Positions 51,304 through 61,740 of a stretch of DNA of 64,000 bases are shown one piece after another (position 1 is the first letter of the stretch; every line of letters starts with the position of its first letter). Source of the stretch: Devosia sp. A8/3-2 (GTDB lineage Bacteria; Pseudomonadota; Alphaproteobacteria; Rhizobiales; Devosiaceae); the NCBI GenBank assembly GCA_025452255.1, contig CP104974.1:372001-436000 (forward strand), given 5' to 3'. The translations under genes were made by a program, and so were the position numbers. The notes under the pieces were generated by a model that was not told where the DNA came from, ran no database searches, and saw only the letters and a program-made list of their open reading frames with translations.

Positions 51304-52812
51304 TGAACATTATCGAAAACGCCGTTGCCGGAAAACGCTATGTCTCGAGCGGCCGCCGCGTGCCGGTGTTCAATCCGGCCACGGGCGAAGTCTCCGCCGA
51401 GCTGCCGCTATCGACGCTGAGCGAACTCAATGACGCTGTGGCTTCGGCCAAAAAGGCGCAGGTTGCACGGGGCAATACCCCACCGATGAAGCGCGCCCGC
51501 GTCATGTTCAAGTTCAAGGCGCTGCTCGATCAATATGCCGATGACTCGGCCCGCGAGATTTCGCGTGAGCATGGCAAGGTGCATGACGATGCTTTGGGCG
51601 AAGTCGCCCGTGGTATTGATTGCGTGGATTTTGCCTGCGGCATTCCCCAGCTGCTCAAGGGCGAATTCAGCCGCAATGTCGGCCCCTCAATCGATTCCTA
51701 TTCCGATCGCCAGCCGCTCGGCGTCGTCGCGGGCATCACCCCGTTCAACTTCCCAGCCATGGTGCCAATGTGGATGTATCCGGCCGCGATCGCATGCGGC
51801 AATGCTTTCATTTTGAAGCCGTCGGAACGTGATCCCAGCGCCTCCATGCTCTCCCGGAACCTGTTCATGGAAGCGGGCCTGCCCGAGGGCATTCTCAATG
51901 TCATTCATGGCGACAAGGAAATGGTCGACAGGATTCTCGACCACCCCGATATCAAGGCCGTATCCTTCGTGGGCTCGACCCCAATCGCCGAATATGTCTA
52001 TCAGCGCGGCACCAAGGCCGGTAAGCGCGTGCAGGCCACAGGCGGCGCCAAGAACCACATGGTCATCCTGCCCGATGCCGATCTCGACCGGAGTTGCCGA
52101 TGCCCTGATGGGCGCCGGCTATGGTTCGGCTGGCGAACGCTGCATGGCCATTTCGGTGGCTGTCCCGGTGGGCAAGGAAACCGCCGACGCACTGGTCGCC
52201 AAGCTCAAGCCGCGTGTCAGATCGCTCAAGATCGGCCCAGCCACCGACAAGGACGCCGAAATGGGTCCGGTCGTCACCAAGATGCATCGCGACAAGATTG
52301 TCGGTTACATTGATTCAGGCGTCGAGCAGGGCGCAGAGCTGGTGGTCGATGGGCGCGGCTTCACGCTGCAGGGCTATGAAGGTGGCTATTATGTCGGCGG
52401 CACGCTGTTCGACAATGTCACCCCTGACATGACCATCTACAAGGAAGAGATCTTCGGCCCGGTCCTGTCGGTCGTTCGCGCCAACGACTACAATGCGGCG
52501 GTCAAGCTGATCAACGAGCACGAATATGGCAATGGTACCGCCATCTTCACCCACGACAGCGATGCCGCCCGCGAATTTGCCGACAAGATCGAAGTGGGCA
52601 TGGTGGGCATCAACGTCCCCATCCCGGTCCCGGTCGCCTACCACTCCTTCGGCGGCTGGAAGCGTTCGCTCTTCGGCGATCACTCCATCTACGGCCCCGA
52701 AGGCGTGCATTTCTACACCCGCCTCAAAACCGTCACCACCCGCTGGCCCGCCGGCATTAAGGGCGGCGCGGAATTCTCGTTCCCCGAGCGTCAAATAGTA
52801 TCTCGTCCATAG
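51303..52812 (+). CDS. mmsA: CoA-acylating methylmalonate-semialdehyde dehydrogenase (frameshifted)
   Basis: About 502 residues. Opens [20 protein letters not shown]; cofactor region [34 protein letters not shown]; catalytic Cys in [20 protein letters not shown]; end [20 protein letters not shown]. Converts malonate or methylmalonate semialdehyde to acetyl-CoA or propionyl-CoA, the last step of uracil/thymine breakdown. Break at 52088-52092 (CCGGAG where CCAGG would give DLDQVADAL). Confidence 0.94.
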
Positions 52813-52821
52813 GAAGCGCCC

Positions 52822-54070
52822 ATGTCTGCCCCCGGAGAAAACCTCAAGATCAATGGCGACCGTCTGTGGGACAGCCTCATGGATATGGCCAAGATCGGCC
52901 CGGGTATTGCCGGTGGCAATAATCGGCAGACGCTGACCGACGAAGATGGCGAGGGCCGTCATCTGTTCCAGCGTTGGTGCGAGGCTGCGGGCCTCAGCAT
53001 GGGTGTCGACACGATGGGCACCATGTTCGCCACCCGTGCGGGCAGTAATCCCGATGCGCTGCCGGTCTATGTCGGCAGCCATCTCGATACCCAGCCCACC
53101 GGCGGCAAATATGATGGCGTGCTGGGCGTTTTGGCGGGGCTCGAAGTCATCCGCTCGATGAACGATCTGGGCATCAAAACCAAGCACCCCATCGTCGTCA
53201 CCAATTGGGCCAATGAGGAAGGCGCGCTTTGCGCCGGCCATGCTGGCCTCGGGCGTTTTCGCCGGCATGCATAGCCTCGATTACGCCTATGGCCGCAAGG
53301 ATATGGACGGCAAGACCTATGGCGAGGAGCTCCAGCGCATTGGCTGGCTGGGCGCCGAGGACGTCGGCGCGCGCAAGATGCATGCCTATTTCGAATATCA
53401 CATCGAGCAAGGCCCGATCCTTGAGGCCGAAAACAAGCAGATCGGCGTCGTCACTCATTGCCGGGGCCTGTGGTGGCTTGAATTCACCCTCACCGGCAAG
53501 GAAGCCCATACCGGCTCGACCCCCATGGCCATGCGCGTCAATGCGGGGCTGGCCATGGCGCGGATCATCGAGGCGGTGCAGGCCATCGCCATGGAAAACC
53601 AGCCGGGCGCCGTGGCCGGCGTCGGTCAGGCAAAGTTCTCGCCCAATTCGCGCAATGTGCTGCCCGGCACGGTGGTATTCACCGTCGATCTGCGCACGCC
53701 CGACCAAGGCAAGCTCGATCGTATGCGCGCCGCCATCGAGGCCAAGGCCGCCGAAATCGCGGCTGATCTGGGCGTCGGCTGCTCGGTCGAAGCCGTCGGG
53801 CATTTTGATCCCGTCACGTTCGATCCGACCACGGTGGCCCGCGTCCGCAAGGCCGCCGAAGATCTCGGCTATAGCCATATGAACATCATCTCCGGCGCCG
53901 GGCACGATGCCTGCTGGGCCGCCAAGGTGGCACCATCCACCATGATCATGTGCCCCTGCGTCGGCGGGCTCAGCCACAATGAGGCCGAGGAAATCTCCAA
54001 GGAATGGGCAGCGGCTGGCGCCGATGTGCTGTTCCACGCGGTTGTCGAGACAGCGGAAATCGTGGAGTGA
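52822..54070 (+). CDS. Zn-dependent N-carbamoyl-amino acid hydrolase (beta-ureidopropionase type), frameshifted
   Basis: M20-family amidohydrolase, about 416 residues, of the HyuC/PydC class that cleaves N-carbamoyl-beta-alanine to beta-alanine, CO2 and ammonia. Metal ligands: His in YVGSHLDTQPTGGKYDG, Glu in NWANEEGARFAPAMLASG (the break at ~53229 is here), His in YHIEQGPILE and IISGAGHDACW. Dimerisation lid: GKEAHTGSTPMAMRVNAG. AGGAAG 8 nt before ATG. Confidence 0.92.
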
Positions 54071-54151
54071 CGTTTTTATATAATCATCTGACCGCGCCCC
54101 CATTCTGAGGGGAAGAAGGGGCGCAGGACTGGCATTTCAGAGGGAACGGAA

Positions 54152-55604
54152 ATGAGCAAAGTCATCAAGAACAGTACGGTCGTCACCGCCGACCTGACCT
54201 ATAAAGCCGACGTCAAGATCGATGGCGATATTATCGTCGAGATCGGCCAGAACCTGTCCGGCGATGAAGTGCTCGACGCATCAGGTTGTTACATCATGCC
54301 CGGCGGCATCGATCCGCATACCCATCTCGAAATGCCCTTCATGGGCACCTATTCGGCCGATGATTTTGAATCCGGCACCCGCGCGGGCCTCGCCGGTGGC
54401 ACGACGATGGTGGTCGATTTCTGCCTGCCCAATCCCAATCAGAGCCTGCTTGAGGCCCTGCAGATGTGGGACAACAAAACCGGCAAGGCCAATGCCGATT
54501 ATTCCTTCCACATGGCCATCACACGGTGGGGCGAGCAGGTGTTCAACGAGATGGCCGAAGTGGTCGATCGGGGCATTACCAGCTTCAAGCATTTCATGGC
54601 CTATAAGGGCTCCCTGATGGTCAATGACGACGAGATGTTCTCGTCGTTCCAGCGCTGTGCCGATCTTGGCGCACTGCCATTGGTGCATGCCGAAAATGGC
54701 GACGTGGTTGCCGCCATGACGCAAAAACTGCTCGAAGCGGGCAATAATGGCCCCGAGGGCCATGCCTATTCTCGTCCGCCGGAAGTGGAGGGTGAAGCCA
54801 CCAACCGCGCCATCATGATTGCCGATATGGCCGGCGTGCCGCTCTATGTCGTCCATGTCTCGTGCGAGCAGGCCCATGAAGCCATTCGCCGCGCCCGGCA
54901 AAAGGGCATGCGCGTCTATGGCGAGCCGCTGATCCAGCACCTGACGCTGGACGAGAGCGAATATTTCAATCCCGATTGGGACCATGCCGCCCGCCGCGTC
55001 ATGTCACCGCCCTTCCGCAACAAGACCCATCAGGATTCGCTGTGGGCCGGGCTGCAGTCCGGGTCGCTCTCTGCAGTTGCCACCGATCACTGCGCCTTCA
55101 CCACCGATCAGAAACGCAATGGCGTGGGCAATTTCTCCAAGATTCCCAATGGCACAGGCGGGCTCGAAGATCGTCTGCCGGTGCTGTGGACCAAGGGGGT
55201 CAATACCGGCCGGCTGACCATGAACGAATTCGTCGCCGTCACCTCGACCAATATCGCAAAGATTTTGGGCCTCTACCCCAAAAAGGGCGCCGTGCTGGTG
55301 GGCGCCGATGCCGACCTGATCGTCTGGGACCCAGCGCGCAAAAAGACCATCACGGCCAAGGCCCAGCAATCGGTCATCGACTACAACGTGTTCTGAAGGC
55401 TTCGAATTGACCGGCCTGCCGCGTTTTGTGCTCAGCCGTGGCAAAGTCTCGATCGTCGAAAACGAGATCAAGACCGAGCCCGGCCATGGCAAATCTGTCG
55501 GCCGCGAGGCCAAGAACCCGGTCAATCGGGCGCTGAGCCAATGGAAAGACATCGTCGCCCCGCGCAAGGTCGAACGCTCCGGCATTCCGGCGACGGGGGT
55601 TTGA
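54152..55604 (+). CDS. hydA: Dihydropyrimidinase (frameshifted near the end)
   Basis: Ring-opening enzyme, about 484 residues, the family length. Metal ligands: HxH in GGIDPHTHLEMP, carboxylated Lys in GITSFKHFMAYKGSL, His in PLVHAENGDV and VVHVSCEQA, Asp in VATDHCAFTT. An extra T at 55391-55394 (TTCTGAAGG for TTCGAAGG) makes a false stop at 55396; the next frame continues EGFELTGLPRFVLSRGKVSI to 55604. Cytoplasmic, second step of the pathway. Confidence 0.95.
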
Positions 55605-55652
55605 TGGCTATCTTCCCCCACTACTTCCCGACCTGTTGAGAAAGGCCCGCCC

Positions 55653-56486
55653 TTGTCCGTGACGACCGATTCCTCTGCCGCCATCACCGACAAGGCTCCG
55701 CCCCGGGCGGTGGTTTCCGCCGCCGGGCTCGGCCTCACCTTCAAGACCAATGACGGGGACGTCACTGCGCTCAGCGACGTCAATCTCTCCATTTCAAAGG
55801 GCGAGTTCGTCTCTTTCATCGGCCCTTCGGGCTGTGGCAAGACCACGTTTTTGCGCACCATTGCCGATCTCGAACAGCCGACCTCGGGCACGCTGACCAT
55901 CAATGGGCAGACGCCCGAAAATGCCCGCAAGGACCGGGCCTATGGCTATGTGTTTCAGGCGCCAGCGCTTTATCCCCAGCGCACCATCGAAAAGAACGTG
56001 GCGCTGCCGCTCGAGATCATGGGCTATAATCAAGCCCAGCAGGCCGAGCGCATCCAGCGCACCATGGAATTGGTGAACCTGTCCGGCTTCGAGAAGAAAT
56101 ATCCACGGCAGCTCTCCGGCGGCATGCAGCAGCGCGCCTCCATCGCCCGTGCGCTGGCCTTCGACGCCGACCTATTGCTAATGGACGAGCCGTTTGGCGC
56201 GCTCGACGAAATCGTGCGCGACCATCTCAATTCCGAACTGCTCAAGCTGTGGGAGCGCACTCAGAAAACCATCTGCTTTGTTACCCACTCCATCCCCGAG
56301 GCGGTCTATCTCTCGACCAAGATCGTGGTGATGTCGCCCCGCCCCGGACGGGTGACCGATGTGATCGAGTCGACGCTCCCCAAGGACCGCCCGCTCGATA
56401 TCCGCGAGACGCCGGAGTTTCTAGCCATTGCGGCGCGAGTGCGCGATGGCCTGCGGGCTGGGCATTCTTATGAGGAGACGGTTTGA
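55653..56486 (+). CDS. ABC transporter ATPase, nitrate/taurine/pyrimidine-precursor type
   Basis: Intact 277-residue ATPase. Walker A FIGPSGCGKTTFLRTIADLE, Q-loop GYVFQAPALYPQRTI, signature LSGGMQQRASIARA, Walker B LLLMDEPFGALDEIVR, H-loop CFVTHSIPEAV. TTG start at 55653 with AAAGG upstream; a GTG two codons on is possible. It follows hydA by 48 nt, so the importer is in the same transcription unit; likely imports a pyrimidine or hydantoin-like compound. Confidence 0.9.
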   Translation: MSVTTDSSAAITDKAPPRAVVSAAGLGLTFKTNDGDVTALSDVNLSISKGEFVSFIGPSGCGKTTFLRTIADLEQPTSGTLTINGQTPENARKDRAYGYVFQAPALYPQRTIEKNVALPLEIMGYNQAQQAERIQRTMELVNLSGFEKKYPRQLSGGMQQRASIARALAFDADLLLMDEPFGALDEIVRDHLNSELLKLWERTQKTICFVTHSIPEAVYLSTKIVVMSPRPGRVTDVIESTLPKDRPLDIRETPEFLAIAARVRDGLRAGHSYEETV

Positions 56487-56505
56487 TGGGGCCGTGTGCA
56501 ACGCC

Positions 56506-57402
56506 ATGACCCGCGCCTTCCCCATCCTCATCGTTCTCCTCGCCATCGTAGCCGTCTGGTATGCGGCCGCCATCGGCATGAACGCCCCTTGGCAGAACGA
56601 CGTCTATCGCCGTGGCGACATTACCAATGTCCCTGCCACCCAATTTGTGCTCGATACCCGGAACCGGGAAAAGCCGGTCCTCCCCACCGCCCACCGTGTG
56701 TTTGGCGAGCTGTGGAACTCCACCGCGCTCGTCGCCCCCAACAAGCCGCGCAGCCTGTTATTCCACGCCCGGGTAACCTTCTCGGCAACCGCGCTCGGCT
56801 TTGCCATGGGTTCGGTGCTGGGCATATTGCTGGCCGTGCTGATCGTGCACAATGAGGCGATGAATCGTTCGCTGATGCCCCGGATCGTGGCCAGCCAAAC
56901 CATTCCCATCTCGGCGCTAGCGCCGCTGATCGTGGTCATCGGCTTCAATATCTTTACCGGTACATTGGGCGTTCCGACCGATCCGGCGCGGCTGATCAGC
57001 AAGGCGATCATTTCGGCTTATCTGAGCTTTTTCCCGGTCGCGGTCGGCATGGTCAAAGGGCTGCGTAGTCCCGAGGCGATCCAGCTCGATCTGATGCACA
57101 CCTATAATGCTTCGCCCGGCCAGACCTTCTGGAAACTGCGCTGGCCGGCCGCCATGCCGTTCCTGTTCGCCTCGCTCAAGGTGGGCGTGGCGGCCAGCCC
57201 GGTCGGCGCCATTGTCGGCGAATTGCCCACTGGGGCCGTGGCCGGGCTGGGCGCACGGCTCTTGGCTGGCTCCTATTACAGCCAGACCGTGCAGATCTGG
57301 GCAGCGCTGGTCGCCGCCTCCATCCTCGCCGCCGTGCTGGTGCTGGCAGTTGGCCTCGTCGAAAGGCTGGTTAACAAGAGCATGGGGGCGCGACCGGCAT
57401 GA
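56506..57402 (+). CDS. ABC transporter permease
   Basis: Intact ~298-residue BPD_transp_1 permease with a periplasmic ~55-residue segment after the first helix (NAPWQNDVYRRGDITNVPAT). Coupling loop: YNASPGQTFWKLRWPAAMPF. Helices elsewhere include FAMGSVLGILLAVLIV and SPVGAIVGELPTGAVAGLGA. ATG 56506 (MTRAFPILIVLLAIVAVWYA) is chosen as the start before the first helix. Overlaps the next permease by ATGA. Confidence 0.88.
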   Translation: MTRAFPILIVLLAIVAVWYAAAIGMNAPWQNDVYRRGDITNVPATQFVLDTRNREKPVLPTAHRVFGELWNSTALVAPNKPRSLLFHARVTFSATALGFAMGSVLGILLAVLIVHNEAMNRSLMPRIVASQTIPISALAPLIVVIGFNIFTGTLGVPTDPARLISKAIISAYLSFFPVAVGMVKGLRSPEAIQLDLMHTYNASPGQTFWKLRWPAAMPFLFASLKVGVAASPVGAIVGELPTGAVAGLGARLLAGSYYSQTVQIWAALVAASILAAVLVLAVGLVERLVNKSMGARPA

Positions 57403-58490
57403 GCCAGCTGCAATTCTATCTGGCGCTTGTAGTCGGCGGCCTCTGTGCCGCAGCTCTTGCTTTGAGCTTTGCCACACCCTTTGAAGCCGGGCTACTGCTC
57501 AAGGCGTTCCTCGCTTTGGGAACGCTCTCGCTGATCCGCTTTTTCGTGCCGATCGGCCTATGGGCCGATGGCGCCCTTGCGGTGCTGGGTGCGGTCGCCC
57601 TGCTCACCAGCATTGGCGTGTTCAGCCCGGCGCCGGCATTCTTCTGGATGGCGCTAATCGCGGCTCGGCTCTTTGCCCGGCTGTTTGTTGAACGCCTCTC
57701 CAAGGCCATCGCGCCGGGCTATGCCGACAATGCCGGGCTGGACCTGCTCATTCCCGTCATGTTCGGGCTCACCATCCTCGTTGCACGGGAAGTCATCACC
57801 CGCGCCGGCAATGTGCCCCGAGTCATTCTGCCGCCGCCCTCGATGATCTGGGCGCGTATCACATCCTCAGTGCCGACGCTGTTGGCCGATTTCCAGCAGA
57901 CCTTCAAGGCCGTGCTGATCGGCTACGCGCTGGGCTGCGGGCTGGGCTTTATCATCGCCATTCTCATCGACCGCTCGCCCTTCCTCAAATCGGGGCTGTT
58001 GCCGCTGGGCAATTTCGTCTCGGCGCTGCCCATTGTCGGCGTCGCGCCCATCATGGTCATGTGGTTCGGCTTTGACTGGCAATCCAAAGCGGCGGTCGTG
58101 GTCATCATGACCTTCTTCCCCATGCTGGTGAATACCGTGGCCGGCCTCAACGCATCCTCCGCTATCGAGCGCGATCTGATGCGCACCTATGCTGCCGGCT
58201 ATTGGCAAACCCTTATGAAGCTGCGTCTTCCCGCTGCAGGGCCCTTCATATTCAACGCCCTCAAGATCAACTCGACTCTGGCCTTGATCGGCGCAATCGT
58301 AGTGGAATTCTTCGGAACGCCCATTGTGGGAATGGGTTTCCGGATCTCAACCGAAGTCGGCAGAATGAATGTCGACATGGTGTGGGCCGAGATCGCGGTG
58401 GCGGCTGTCGCAGGATCGGTCTTCTATGGGGTGATTAGCCTGATGGAACGGGGCGTCACCTTCTGGCATCCGTCTGTGCGCGGTGCATAG
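57399..58490 (+). CDS. ABC transporter permease
   Basis: Intact 363-residue permease: three additional N-terminal helices (residues ~5-85) then the core with GLTILVAREVITRAGNVPRV, coupling loop YAAGYWQTLMKLRLPAAGPF and FFGTPIVGMGFRIST. Partner of the previous gene; both are of the nitrate/taurine type. No frame break in either, and I saw no CCWGG in them. Confidence 0.9.
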   Translation: MSQLQFYLALVVGGLCAAALALSFATPFEAGLLLKAFLALGTLSLIRFFVPIGLWADGALAVLGAVALLTSIGVFSPAPAFFWMALIAARLFARLFVERLSKAIAPGYADNAGLDLLIPVMFGLTILVAREVITRAGNVPRVILPPPSMIWARITSSVPTLLADFQQTFKAVLIGYALGCGLGFIIAILIDRSPFLKSGLLPLGNFVSALPIVGVAPIMVMWFGFDWQSKAAVVVIMTFFPMLVNTVAGLNASSAIERDLMRTYAAGYWQTLMKLRLPAAGPFIFNALKINSTLALIGAIVVEFFGTPIVGMGFRISTEVGRMNVDMVWAEIAVAAVAGSVFYGVISLMERGVTFWHPSVRGA

Positions 58491-58519
58491 GCGGGGCAAA
58501 ACTCAGGGGAAAGTCGACT

Positions 58520-59513
58520 ATGAAGAAACTTCTTATCGGCACAATGGCAGGCGCAATGGCGCTGGCCGCAGCAGCAGTCGGGGCCCGGGCGCAGGAGAAT
58601 GTCACCCTGCAGCTCAAATGGGTCACCCGGGGGCAGTTTGCCGGCTATTACGTGGCCCGGGCCAAGGGCTTTTATGAGGAAGAGGGCCTCACCGTCGAAA
58701 TCAAGCCGGGCGGCCCCGATATCGCACCCGAGCAGGTGATTGCCGGCGGTGGCGCCGATGTCATCACCACTGGATGGCGGCGGGCTTGGCCGCCCGCGAA
58801 CGCGGCGTGGCGCTGGTCAATATCGCCCAGCCGTTCAAGCAATCGGGCCTGTTGCTCACCTGTCTCAAGGAAGCTGGCGTCGAAACCACCGCCGACTTCC
58901 CCGGCAAGACGCTGGGCGTCTGGTTCTTCGGCAATGAATATCCCTTCTATGCCCGGATGGCGAAGCTGGGCCTTTCCACCGAAGGCGGCGCCGAGGGCGT
59001 CGAAGTGCTCAAGCAAGCCTTTAACGTTGATCCGCTGATCCAGAAGCAGGCCGCCTGCATCTCGACCATGACCTATAATGAATATGGCCAGTGCTGAAGG
59101 CCGGGCTGACGCCCGAAGAGCTGACCGTCTTCAACTATCGCGACGAAGGCGTCGGCATGCTCGAGGATGGACTCTATGCGCTCGAGGACAAGCTGGCCGA
59201 TCCGGCCTTCGTCGCCAAGATGACCAAGTTCGTCCGGGCTTCGATGAAGGGCTGGGAATATGCCCGCGCCAATCCGGAAGAAGCCGCCCAGATCGTGGTC
59301 GACAATGACTCGACTGGCGCCATGACGCTGGAAGACCAGATCTACCGAGTCAGCGAAATCAACAAGCTGACTGAAGGCTCGACCGGTGTGCTCGACGAGG
59401 CCGATTACCAGCAGACCGTCGATACGCTGCTCTCGGCCGTGTCGCCCGACAATCCGGCCATCACCAAAGCGCCGGAAGGCGCGTTCACCCATGCGGTGAC
59501 CGACGGGCTCTAA
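58520..59513 (+). CDS. ABC transporter substrate-binding protein, NMT1/THI5-like (frameshifted)
   Basis: About 331 residues with signal peptide (MKKLLIGTMAGAMALAAAAV then GARA). NMT1/THI5 fold: LQLKWVTRGQFAGYYVARAK, KGFYEEEGLTVEIKPGGPDI, FAGKTLGVWFFG-like PGKTLGVWFFGNEYP. This group binds pyrimidine-like thiamine precursors; here the neighbouring catabolic genes suggest uracil or thymine. Breaks at 58767-58772 (ACCACTGG for ACCACCTGG) and 59088-59091 (CCAG for CCAGG). Confidence 0.88.
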
Positions 59514-59533
59514 AGCTTGGATATGAGAAACGG

Positions 59534-59560
59534 AAGGCGGGGAACGATCCCCCGCCTTTT
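59534..59560. terminator. Rho-independent terminator of the pyrimidine/ABC operon
   Basis: AAGGCGGGG (59534-59542) pairs with CCCCGCCTT (59550-59558), then TTTT. It lies 20 nt past the binding-protein stop and just before the convergent truB end. Confidence 0.9.
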
Positions 59561-59562
59561 GG

Positions 59563-60465
59563 TTAGTTGAACACCCGCCGGCATTTGAACTGGCCGAACT
59601 CGACCCAGCCGGTGGCGAGCACTTCGCCCTTGAAGCTCACCCAGCATTCGTCGAGCGACACCGGCGAACCGGCCCCCGTCAGCAACACCGCATTGCCATG
59701 CCGCACGGCGGTCGCCTGTTGCGCATCGAGCCGGATTTCCGGCAAATCCGTGAACCCCGCAGAAACGCTTTTCAGCAGAGCGTCGCGCTCGCCGATCTCC
59801 AGCGCTTCCAGTTGTTCAATGGTCAGTGCGTCCGCATCGTTGAACGGCCCGACTGCTGCGCGATGCAGCATCGAGACATGGCCGCGTGTGCCCAAAGCCT
59901 CGGCAATGTCACGAGCCAGCGAGCGCACATAGGTGCCCTTGCCGCAGGTGACTTCGAGCACTGAATGCTCAGCGCCATGGGACACCAGAACAATGGCATC
60001 GACGTCGATTTCGCGCGGCGCCAGCTCGACCGTCTCACCGGCCCGGGCCAGATCATAAGCGCGTTCGCCATCGATCTTGAGGGCCGAAAAGATCGGGGGC
60101 CGTTGTAGGATCGTGCCGGTAAAGCTTGGCAGCACCGCCAGCAAAGCCACCTCATCGGGCCGGACGTCAGAAGTCGCAATGATGCTGCCTTCGGCATCGT
60201 CGGTCGTGGTGGCACTGCCCCATTTTATGGCGAAGCGGTAAATCTTGGTGCCATCCTGCACACGGGGCACGGCCTTGGTGGCCTCGCCCAAAGCGATGGG
60301 TAGGATGCCGGTGGCCAGCGGGTCGAGCGTGCCAGCATGGCCCGCCTTTGCGGCGCTGAACAACCAGCGCACCTTGCCCACGGCTTGGGTCGAGGTCATG
60401 TCATAGGGCTTGTTGAGAACGACCCAGCCGGAAATCGCGCGCTTGATGCGCTTGGTGGCACTCAA
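59563..60465 (-). CDS. truB: tRNA pseudouridine(55) synthase
   Basis: Intact 300-residue TruB. GWVVLNKPYDMTSTQAVGKV, catalytic Asp in KAGHAGTLDPLATGILPIAL, GKGTYVRSLARDIAEALGTR and the C-terminal PUA-like part (GNAVLLTGAGSPVSLDECWV). Modifies uridine 55 of tRNAs. Overlaps rbfA by ATGA, the common arrangement rbfA-truB. Confidence 0.96.
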   Translation of the reverse strand: MSATKRIKRAISGWVVLNKPYDMTSTQAVGKVRWLFSAAKAGHAGTLDPLATGILPIALGEATKAVPRVQDGTKIYRFAIKWGSATTTDDAEGSIIATSDVRPDEVALLAVLPSFTGTILQRPPIFSALKIDGERAYDLARAGETVELAPREIDVDAIVLVSHGAEHSVLEVTCGKGTYVRSLARDIAEALGTRGHVSMLHRAAVGPFNDADALTIEQLEALEIGERDALLKSVSAGFTDLPEIRLDAQQATAVRHGNAVLLTGAGSPVSLDECWVSFKGEVLATGWVEFGQFKCRRVFN

Positions 60466-60872
60466 TCTTGGCTCTCGTCCTCGTCGCCATCCAGATCGCG
60501 CTGCACGCGGTCGGAGCGGAGCAGGGAATCGATGCGGCCGGCTTCCTCGAACGTGTCGTCGACGTAAAAGCGCATCTCAGGGGCGAATTTCATGTTGATC
60601 TGCGGCGCGACGCGGCCACGGATGAACTTGCGATGCCGGTTCAGCGCCGCGACGATTTCCTCGGCATGCAGGCCGCCCAGCGGCATGATATAGGCGTTGG
60701 CGATCTTGAGGTCGGGGGTCATGCGCACTTCGGGCACGGTGATGACCGAGCCGCGCAGGGCGTCGTCCTCGACATCGCCGCGGGCGAAGATCGCCGCCAG
60801 CGCGTGGCGGACGAGTTCGCCGACGCGCAGCATGCGCTGGCTGGGGCCAATTGGCTTGTTATCTTTGCTCAT
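60462..60872 (-). CDS. rbfA: Ribosome-binding factor A
   Basis: Intact 136-residue RbfA with the KH-like fold: QRMLRVGELVRHALAAIFAR, GSVITVPEVRMTPDLKIANA and KFIRGRVAPQINMKFAPEMR, FYVDDTFEEAGRIDSLL. Needed for 16S rRNA 5' end maturation of the 30S subunit. The acidic tail (DLDGDEDESQD) is usual in alphaproteobacteria. Confidence 0.96.
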   Translation of the reverse strand: MSKDNKPIGPSQRMLRVGELVRHALAAIFARGDVEDDALRGSVITVPEVRMTPDLKIANAYIMPLGGLHAEEIVAALNRHRKFIRGRVAPQINMKFAPEMRFYVDDTFEEAGRIDSLLRSDRVQRDLDGDEDESQD

Positions 60873-60903
60873 GGCGAGGCATTAGGCCCTCGTCGCGCCC
60901 CCG

Positions 60904-61569
60904 TCAATCCGCCAGTGTCAGGCTGACTTCGGCCTGCAGCTGGCGCGAGCGCTCTTCCACCACATTGGTGGCGACCGGCCAGCTGGCGGGCTTTGAAGGA
61001 TCGAAGGCCGGGCCGCGCCAGTCTGGTAGAACACGGCAACGCCCTTGTCGCTTTTGCGGAAGCTCATCACGGCGATCTCGCCACGGCCAGAAAGACCGGC
61101 CGGAGCCGTCGAAAAAGGCGCCGCAGGCAAAGCCGAGCGGGGCCAGATTGTCGCCGTCATCTCGGCCGAACTGGAAGAAGGCCATGGCATTGGGCTGGCA
61201 GCTCTGGCCATAACCGGCCATGACGCTGCGCCGAAAGCCAACCAGCGTGCCGCTGGTCTGCTCCTGCAGATGGGCGCCATAGGCGATTTTCCAATCGGCC
61301 TCGGTTTCCCCTTTGGGCCGGATATCGAGCCGGATTTGGCCGTTCTCGACGCTATAGCTCAAATCGACCAAGGGCTTGATATCGCCCGAGCCGACATCAC
61401 CCGCGTTCAGCCAATCGGGCATGGGCATGGCGAGGCGCTGTTCGGGGACATCGAGCACCAGCTTGCCATCGGCCGCGCTCAGCGCCGGCTCACCCGCATC
61501 CTGCGCCCGGGCCGGTGCAATCAGCAGCAATGCTGCGGCAACCAGCAAGAGTGGTTTGGTAAAAGACAA
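60904..61569 (-). CDS. Secreted protein of unknown function (frameshifted)
   Basis: About 221 residues, family not recognised. Signal peptide: FTKPLLLVAAALLLIAPARA. Mature part starts QDAGEPALSAADGKLVLDVP; it has two cysteines (GQSCQPNAMAFFQFGRDD, GFACGAFFDG). Two shifts lie near 61085 and 61025; the middle frame reads GEIAVMSFRKSDKGVAVFYQT. TTG 61569 is chosen as start because AGGAG lies 7 nt before it; a GTG at 61584 is possible. Confidence 0.65.
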   Translation of the reverse strand: MSFTKPLLLVAAALLLIAPARAQDAGEPALSAADGKLVLDVPEQRLAMPMPDWLNAGDVGSGDIKPLVDLSYSVENGQIRLDIRPKGETEADWKIAYGAHLQEQTSGTLVGFRRSVMAGYGQSCQPNAMAFFQFGRDDGDNLAPLGFACGAFFDGSGRSFWPWRDRRDELPQKRQGRCRVLPDWRGPAFDPSKPASWPVATNVVEERSRQLQAEVSLTLAD

Positions 61570-61740
61570 GAGGGCACTCCTCACCCAGATTCCATCACGC
61601 GCAGCGGCCGCACCTGCCCCCGCTGGTGCCGCCATTTCCCCACGATTAGGGGGCAAGCGGGTTCAAGAGCAAGAGGCAAGGCTATGGCTAGTGCCGAAGG
61701 ACGGCGTGGTGCTGTGTTGGCGCAACACTCCGGGGCACGA

